A stretch of 64,000 nt of DNA from Rhodoferax sp. (GTDB taxonomy: Bacteria; Pseudomonadota; Gammaproteobacteria; Burkholderiales; Burkholderiaceae_C): NCBI GenBank assembly GCA_031291305.1, contig JARLJH010000014.1, positions 1 through 64,000 of the forward strand, read 5' to 3'. How positions within the stretch are numbered: the stretch's first letter is position 1; each line of letters starts with the position of its first letter. The position numbers and the translations under genes are program-made. The notes beneath the pieces were generated by a model, which saw only the letters and a program-made list of their open reading frames with translations, searched no databases and was not told the DNA's origin. Positions 60,243-64,000 of the stretch are shown one piece after another.

Positions 60243-60818
60243 CTAGCCCGCTTGCCGTATCCAATCCCGAATGTTCATTCCGATTCGTTGAACGTCCTCC
60301 TTTGCAAGGGTTCCACCGTGCATAACAATGTTGCGGCTCTTCTCCAAAGTATTGAGGGTTGCCTTGGCCCACTCCATATTGCCTAGCAAATCGTCAAACA
60401 CTGGCCAATTCACAACGATGACAGAGGACAAGTCGCTAAAGTCGCAGTAGTTAATTTCAGTTGCACCACGCGCACCATGCCACCGAAATTTGGCATCTTC
60501 TTCCATTCTGGTTCTGGATGTCTTTCGAATTCGCTCCGGAACTTTTTCCCACCAGTTCTCGCCATGTACTTCTGCCATCGCCTTAGTAACGAGCTTGCGA
60601 ACCGCATTTTCGAACGCGTGGATCGCAGCATAGACAACTGACATTCGCTGCGCTTCTGCTAAGAGGTCTGGATCGAGAAACTCGTAGGAAAGAGATTTTT
60701 GTGCTACCCGGGCCTGTTCTTCACCAAAGTGATTGCGACGAAGGCGACCGGCTCTATCGAGCGTCTCTTCAGTGAGGATGCCCCGATAAACAAAAGAGTA
60801 AAGATCGACTTCTTTCAT
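60243..60818 (-). CDS. Swt1-type HEPN domain protein
   Basis: A 191-residue helical protein. The C-terminal part holds the HEPN ribonuclease motif R-x4-H as RNIVMH (Arg162, His167), followed by GG and a final helix. The helix AAIHAFENAVRKLVTKAM before it is the usual first long helix, with a conserved acidic residue. This matches the Swt1 HEPN family, predicted metal-independent RNases found in toxin and defence systems. Its ATG overlaps the stop of the DUF5343 gene by four bases, so the two proteins are made together, probably as a complex or a control-effector pair. Confidence 0.7.
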   Translation of the reverse strand: MKEVDLYSFVYRGILTEETLDRAGRLRRNHFGEEQARVAQKSLSYEFLDPDLLAEAQRMSVVYAAIHAFENAVRKLVTKAMAEVHGENWWEKVPERIRKTSRTRMEEDAKFRWHGARGATEINYCDFSDLSSVIVVNWPVFDDLLGNMEWAKATLNTLEKSRNIVMHGGTLAKEDVQRIGMNIRDWIRQAG

Positions 60819-61465
60819 CCCAGATGATCTCTAAGGGATTTGAAGATTGCATCAAAGACACCCTGATCACGGGTATCAGGGAGCACTATGTTGATGTGAT
60901 ACTGAAGACCAGTTACCTTAATTTTTCCAGAAGGCAAACTCGGCTCGTCTGGGATGTGCCGAACTACGGGATCGCGCTCTGCCGAGGTGGTGTCTTCTGC
61001 AAATTCTTTCGGTTGACGCTCCTTTCGCGGAGAAGCACCTCCTGAAAAGTCTGCATAGTCGCACAGAGCACGAAAGGTCTTAGCAATATGGCCAATGACG
61101 AGGTCCGTTTTCTTGCCGGCATACAAAGTCCTAAGTTTGTTTTTGGCGTCGGCCACCGTAAAGTCGTTTGCCTTCGTATTCACTGCAAACAAGTCTGCAT
61201 AACCTTCACGGATTCCCTCTGCCAATACTTGCTTAGAAAGACTTCGATCCATGAAATCGAAATATCGTTGTTGTGGTTGCCCATCGCGATTCAGAAATCC
61301 CAGGTCCTTCAAGATACCCATGAAGAGACGATCGTTAGTCGACGTAAAGCCCAGGTTTTCCAGGAATTTCAGAGAGAAGCGCTCAGGAGGTTGGGCGTCT
61401 AGCATTGCATCAAAGTACGCGGGCACCGAGCCGGTTTTCATCGTGTAGCTGTCTGGCAAAGCCAT
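60815..61465 (-). CDS. DUF5343 domain protein
   Basis: A 216-residue protein. Residues 1-145 form a DUF5343-type domain: a short start YTMKTGSVPAYFDAMLDAQPPERFS, then FLENLGFTSTNDRLFMGILKDLGFLNRDGQPQQRYFDFMDRS, which looks like a winged-helix unit, then helices to about 145. A linker and a C-terminal part (GLQYHINIVLPDTRDQGVFDAIFKSLRDHLG) resemble a small alpha/beta tail. AAAGGAA lies 7 bases before the ATG. It is the first gene of a two-gene operon with the HEPN protein. Function unknown; a DNA-binding or sensor role is inferred from the fold. Confidence 0.68.
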   Translation of the reverse strand: MALPDSYTMKTGSVPAYFDAMLDAQPPERFSLKFLENLGFTSTNDRLFMGILKDLGFLNRDGQPQQRYFDFMDRSLSKQVLAEGIREGYADLFAVNTKANDFTVADAKNKLRTLYAGKKTDLVIGHIAKTFRALCDYADFSGGASPRKERQPKEFAEDTTSAERDPVVRHIPDEPSLPSGKIKVTGLQYHINIVLPDTRDQGVFDAIFKSLRDHLG

Positions 61466-61471
61466 ATTGAT

Positions 61472-61478
61472 TCCTTTT
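61472..61478 (-). promoter_or_regulatory. Ribosome site of the DUF5343-HEPN operon
   Basis: Read on the minus strand, ATTAAAAGGAATCAATATG places an AAAGGAA site about 7 bases before the DUF5343 ATG at 61465. An AT-rich stretch upstream (61479-61530) probably holds the promoter, but I cannot pick clear boxes. Confidence 0.5.
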
Positions 61479-61584
61479 AATAGATAAAAAATCTTGACTA
61501 AATCCGCGAAACATTTACATCAGCTTGAAATGACAAGTTACAGGCGCCATCCCGTGTGTTGTGTCGTTCCTGTTTGTTGCCTTT

Positions 61585-62313
61585 TCACGTTCTCAGCCGT
61601 TCTCCAAATCCGCCATTTCCACTCACCCCCATCACCAACCTCTGAGTAGCCCGCGTAGCCGCCACATAAAACACCCGTGCAGCTTCCTTCTCGTCCTCGC
61701 CCTTTGCGGGCATATGCCCCACGTCGGGTAGCGCCACCACGGGGAACTCCAAGCCCTTGCGGACCTTCATGGTCATCACCTTGATCTTGTTGCTGGTGGG
61801 GTCAAAGTCCCCCGAGCCCAGCCGGTTCTCTACCGGCAGCTTGCGCTGCGCCAGGGTGCGGGCGCACAGGTCGCGCGTTTTGGTGTCTGCGCACAGCACG
61901 GCCATGTCGCCCCAGGCGTGGCCTTCCTTCTGGGTCTGGGCCAAGTGGTCGGCAATGGCTTCTGCTTCTGCCTGCAGGGTGGGCAGTTTGATGATGAGGG
62001 GCTCTTGCCCTTCGCGCCAGCCGCTCGCGCGCTTCCAGCAGGGCCTGGTGCTGCTGCGGCTCCAGTTCAATTGTTGTGACAGTGTCGCGACAATCTCAGG
62101 CTCGGCGAAGACTTGGGCAAACTGCACCATGCGTCGCAGGTTTTTGGCCTCAAAGCCACCGCCAAACTCTTGCGCCAATTGATCGCCCACGCGCTTGATG
62201 AGCTGGTCGCCATACTTGGCGCGGTCAGCCCCACGCGCCATCGCGCCCGTGTCTGCGCCCGCGGCCGCAGCCGTCAACACACCTACTGAAGGAATGAGAG
62301 TCGCCATACCCAA
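61585..62313 (-). pseudogene. Fused remnant of a DUF1016 nuclease and a UvrD-type helicase
   Basis: Residues about 28-85 (GADRAKYGDQLIKRVGDQ, FGGGFEAKNLRRMVQFAQVF, IVATLSQQLNWS) are the N-terminal domain of DUF1016 (YhcG-like) nucleases. Residues about 108-240 (LQAEAEAIADHLAQTQK, VMTMKVRKGLEFPVVALPDVG, ARVFYVAATRATQRLVMGVSG) are the C-terminal end of a 3'-5' UvrD-like helicase with motifs V and VI. Between them lies a short piece that reads better in another frame (EPQQHQALLEARERLA). The DUF1016 C-terminal nuclease domain and most of the helicase are missing, so this is a deletion fusion and not a working gene. Confidence 0.82.
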
Positions 62314-62409
62314 GTCACCGCCCTGTGTGAATTTTTTTGGTAACCGACATCATGCCTGCAAAAACCGCCGATTTCAGTCAGTGCGGCAGTTTTGCGAATA
62401 CTTTATGCA

Positions 62410-62470
62410 AAAAAGGCCTCTAGCCCAGGCAAAATATCCGCATATTGCTTCAGTAAATATAGCAATTAAA
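62410..62470. repeat. Dispersed palindromic repeat, copy G
   Basis: AAAAAAGGCCTCTAGCCCAG at the left and GTAAATATAGCAATTAAA at the right match the family in reverse orientation. It lies between psuG and the helicase remnant, so it may mark the edge of the accessory block. Confidence 0.75.
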
Positions 62471-62496
62471 CACCCCGCCAGGCGCTCAACACCCTG

Positions 62497-63429
62497 CTAC
62501 CCCAACGCCAAGTGCTCCCGCGCAATGGCCGCCGCCAGCCGGGCGTTGTTCAACACCAGCTGGATATTCGAGGCCAGGCTGTCGCCGCCAGTCAGTTCAC
62601 ACACACGCGCAAGCAGGAAGGGCGTGGACTCCTTGCCGGTGATGCGTTGCTGCTGCGCCTCTTGCAGGGCTTGTTCCACCGCCGCGTCAATGGCGGCGCG
62701 CGGCATGGCAAAGGCTTCGGGAATCGGGTTGGCCACCACCAGACCACCCTGCAGGTTCATGGCCCACTTGGCGTGCATCACCTGGGCGATGGCCTGGGCG
62801 CTGTCGAGTTGGTAGTCCACCTTGAAGGCGCTGTCGCGGGTGAAAAACGCCGGCAGCCAGGGGGTTTGGTAACCGATCACCGGCACGCCGTGGGTTTCCA
62901 GGTATTCCAGCGTCAGACCCAGGTCGAGGATGGACTTGGCCCCGGCACACACCACGGCCACGGGCGTCTGCGCCAGCTCTTGCAAGTCGGCCGACACGTC
63001 AAAGCTCTGTTGCGCCCCACGGTGTACGCCGCCAATGCCGCCGGTGGCAAACACGCGGATGCCGGCCATGGCGGCAATGATCATGGTCGCGGCCACGGTG
63101 GTGGCTCCCGTTGCGCCGCTAGCCACGATGAACGGCAGGTCGCGTCGACTGACCTTGACCACGCTGCGCCCGCTTTGGCCCAGGGTTTCAATCTCTGCGG
63201 CCGTCAGCCCGGCCTTGAGCCTGCCGTTGATGATGGCGATGGTGGCGGGTACCGCCCCATGCGCTCGCACCTCGGCCTCCACCTGCAAGGCGGTGGCCAC
63301 GTTTTGCGGGTATGGCATGCCGTGCGAAATGATGGTGGACTCCAGCGCCACTACGGGGCGGCGCTGTGCCATGGCTTGTGCCACGTCGGGATGGATATCA
63401 AGGTAAGGAGGGGTCATGGTGACACTCAT
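62497..63429 (-). CDS. psuG: Pseudouridine-5'-phosphate glycosidase
   Basis: A 310-residue enzyme that reversibly cleaves pseudouridine 5'-phosphate to ribose 5-phosphate and uracil. The blocks VALESTIISHGMPYPQN, VKVSRRDLPFIVASGATGATTVAATM, VFATGGIGGVHRG and VVCAGAKSILDLGLTLEYLET cover the active site and are nearly complete. The ATG at 63429 overlaps the psuK stop (ATGA), which settles the start; an ATG at 63417 is also in frame, and the frame is open far upstream over psuK, where it is not coding. Confidence 0.94.
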   Translation of the reverse strand: MSVTMTPPYLDIHPDVAQAMAQRRPVVALESTIISHGMPYPQNVATALQVEAEVRAHGAVPATIAIINGRLKAGLTAAEIETLGQSGRSVVKVSRRDLPFIVASGATGATTVAATMIIAAMAGIRVFATGGIGGVHRGAQQSFDVSADLQELAQTPVAVVCAGAKSILDLGLTLEYLETHGVPVIGYQTPWLPAFFTRDSAFKVDYQLDSAQAIAQVMHAKWAMNLQGGLVVANPIPEAFAMPRAAIDAAVEQALQEAQQQRITGKESTPFLLARVCELTGGDSLASNIQLVLNNARLAAAIAREHLALG

Positions 63430-64000
63430 GGGGCTGCGCTGCGCAGCAGTTGCGAAACAGAAACGACGGACATGCTGGGGTGATTGGCCTGCTCGGCACT
63501 CAGCGTCAGGGCGGCACAGGCCAGCGCAAACGGGATGGATTCCTCCAGGCTTTGATGGCTCACAAAACCGTGCACCAGGCCCGCCATTAGCGCATCGCCA
63601 CCGCCGGTGACATTGACCACCGCAGCAGGCACGGTGCCCTGCCAGCCATGCGCGGCATCTTGGTCGCTCCAGTACACGCCGCGTGCGCCCAGGCTCAGCA
63701 CCAGCTGCTGTACGCCCTGGCCGTGCAGCCACTGCGCTGCACGTTCCACCTCGGCATCAGTTTGCACCGCGAAACCGCACAGCGCCTGGGCTTCCTGCCG
63801 GTTGAGCTTGAGGGTGTGCACCTGATCCAGCCAGGGCAGAACGCGCTGGCATTTGAAGGCCGACACGGCATCCACAAACACCGGCGTAGCGCCCCGGTTG
63901 GCAAACACCCAGGCCAGCGCGTCGGCGCTCAGGTTGCAGTCCACCACCAGCACGGCAGCGTGGCGCACGCGGTCGGCATGAGGGGTCAGGCGCTCGGGCG
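63426..64000 (-). CDS. psuK: Pseudouridine kinase (PfkB family), 5' end outside the window
   Basis: The last 191 residues of a PfkB-type sugar kinase; the frame is open to the window edge. It shows VLVVDCNLSADALAWVF, LKLNRQEAQALCGF, VLSLGARGVYWSDQDAAHGW and the C-terminal ATP/anion-hole signature VTGGGDALMAGLVHG, where GGGD replaces the usual GAGD and its aspartate is the catalytic base. It overlaps psuG and would supply its pseudouridine 5'-phosphate. Confidence 0.9.
   Translation of the reverse strand, partial: PERLTPHADRVRHAAVLVVDCNLSADALAWVFANRGATPVFVDAVSAFKCQRVLPWLDQVHTLKLNRQEAQALCGFAVQTDAEVERAAQWLHGQGVQQLVLSLGARGVYWSDQDAAHGWQGTVPAAVVNVTGGGDALMAGLVHGFVSHQSLEESIPFALACAALTLSAEQANHPSMSVVSVSQLLRSAAP

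Noticed and set aside
63430-63732. The N-terminal extension of the psuG frame over psuK
   Set aside because: The overlapping psuK frame encodes conserved PfkB sequence and an ATGA start for psuG exists at 63429.

Overview
The window looks like a chromosomal segment of a Comamonadaceae-type betaproteobacterium, close to Rhodoferax, Polaromonas or Albidiferax. This is inferred from gene order and protein style, not from a marker gene. The supporting signs are the smc-zipA-ligA-def order, a ccoIS-ccoNOQP cluster beside fnr and hemN, a TctDE/TctCBA citrate-type uptake locus, and a short palindromic repeat with AGCTA and GGGCTAGAGGCC blocks scattered between and inside genes. I saw no rRNA, tRNA, CRISPR array, insertion sequence or intact prophage.

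Layout. Positions 1-430 hold homopolymer-rich, probably low-quality sequence and an inverted repeat. 0.5-6.4 kb: a malonyl-CoA ligase-like enzyme, a soluble hybrid histidine kinase and an HD-GYP response regulator (c-di-GMP signalling). 6.5-17.2 kb: a microaerobic respiration block with a universal stress protein, copper ATPase CcoI, CcoS, the cbb3 oxidase subunits CcoNOQP, a FixH-like protein, Fnr, HemN, a SafE-type membrane protein, then DusA. FNR boxes lie before ccoN and between fnr and hemN, so oxidase, regulator and anaerobic haem synthesis appear to be one regulon. 17.3-29.3 kb: housekeeping genes (small lipoprotein, smc, zipA, ligA, def, cytochrome b561, glnD, map). 29.3-40.5 kb: a gene-poor stretch, a Sel1 lipoprotein, a degenerate GGDEF-EAL protein, purL, a class V aminotransferase, a GNAT enzyme and pssA. 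40.5-49.0 kb: an EamA transporter, aqpZ, tctDE, tctCBA and an MFS transporter. 49.1-56.9 kb: rlhA, a hypothetical, a DUF1127-like protein, a LysR regulator with a DUF1624 membrane protein, a tannase-family esterase and an AraC regulator.

57.0-62.5 kb is accessory in character: a DUF2130 gene broken by an in-frame stop, an AT-richer gene with a possible PD-(D/E)XK-like core, a translationally coupled DUF5343 plus Swt1-type HEPN pair, and a fused remnant of a DUF1016 nuclease and a UvrD-type helicase. This looks like a decaying defence island, and the DUF5343-HEPN pair is the best candidate here for an uncharacterised system. The window ends in a psuK-psuG operon.

The most unusual feature on a larger scale is the repeat family. 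At least eight copies occur in 64 kb. Four sit in frame inside conserved genes (two in purL, one in rlhA, one in the DUF1624 gene), so unrelated proteins share a near-identical peptide.
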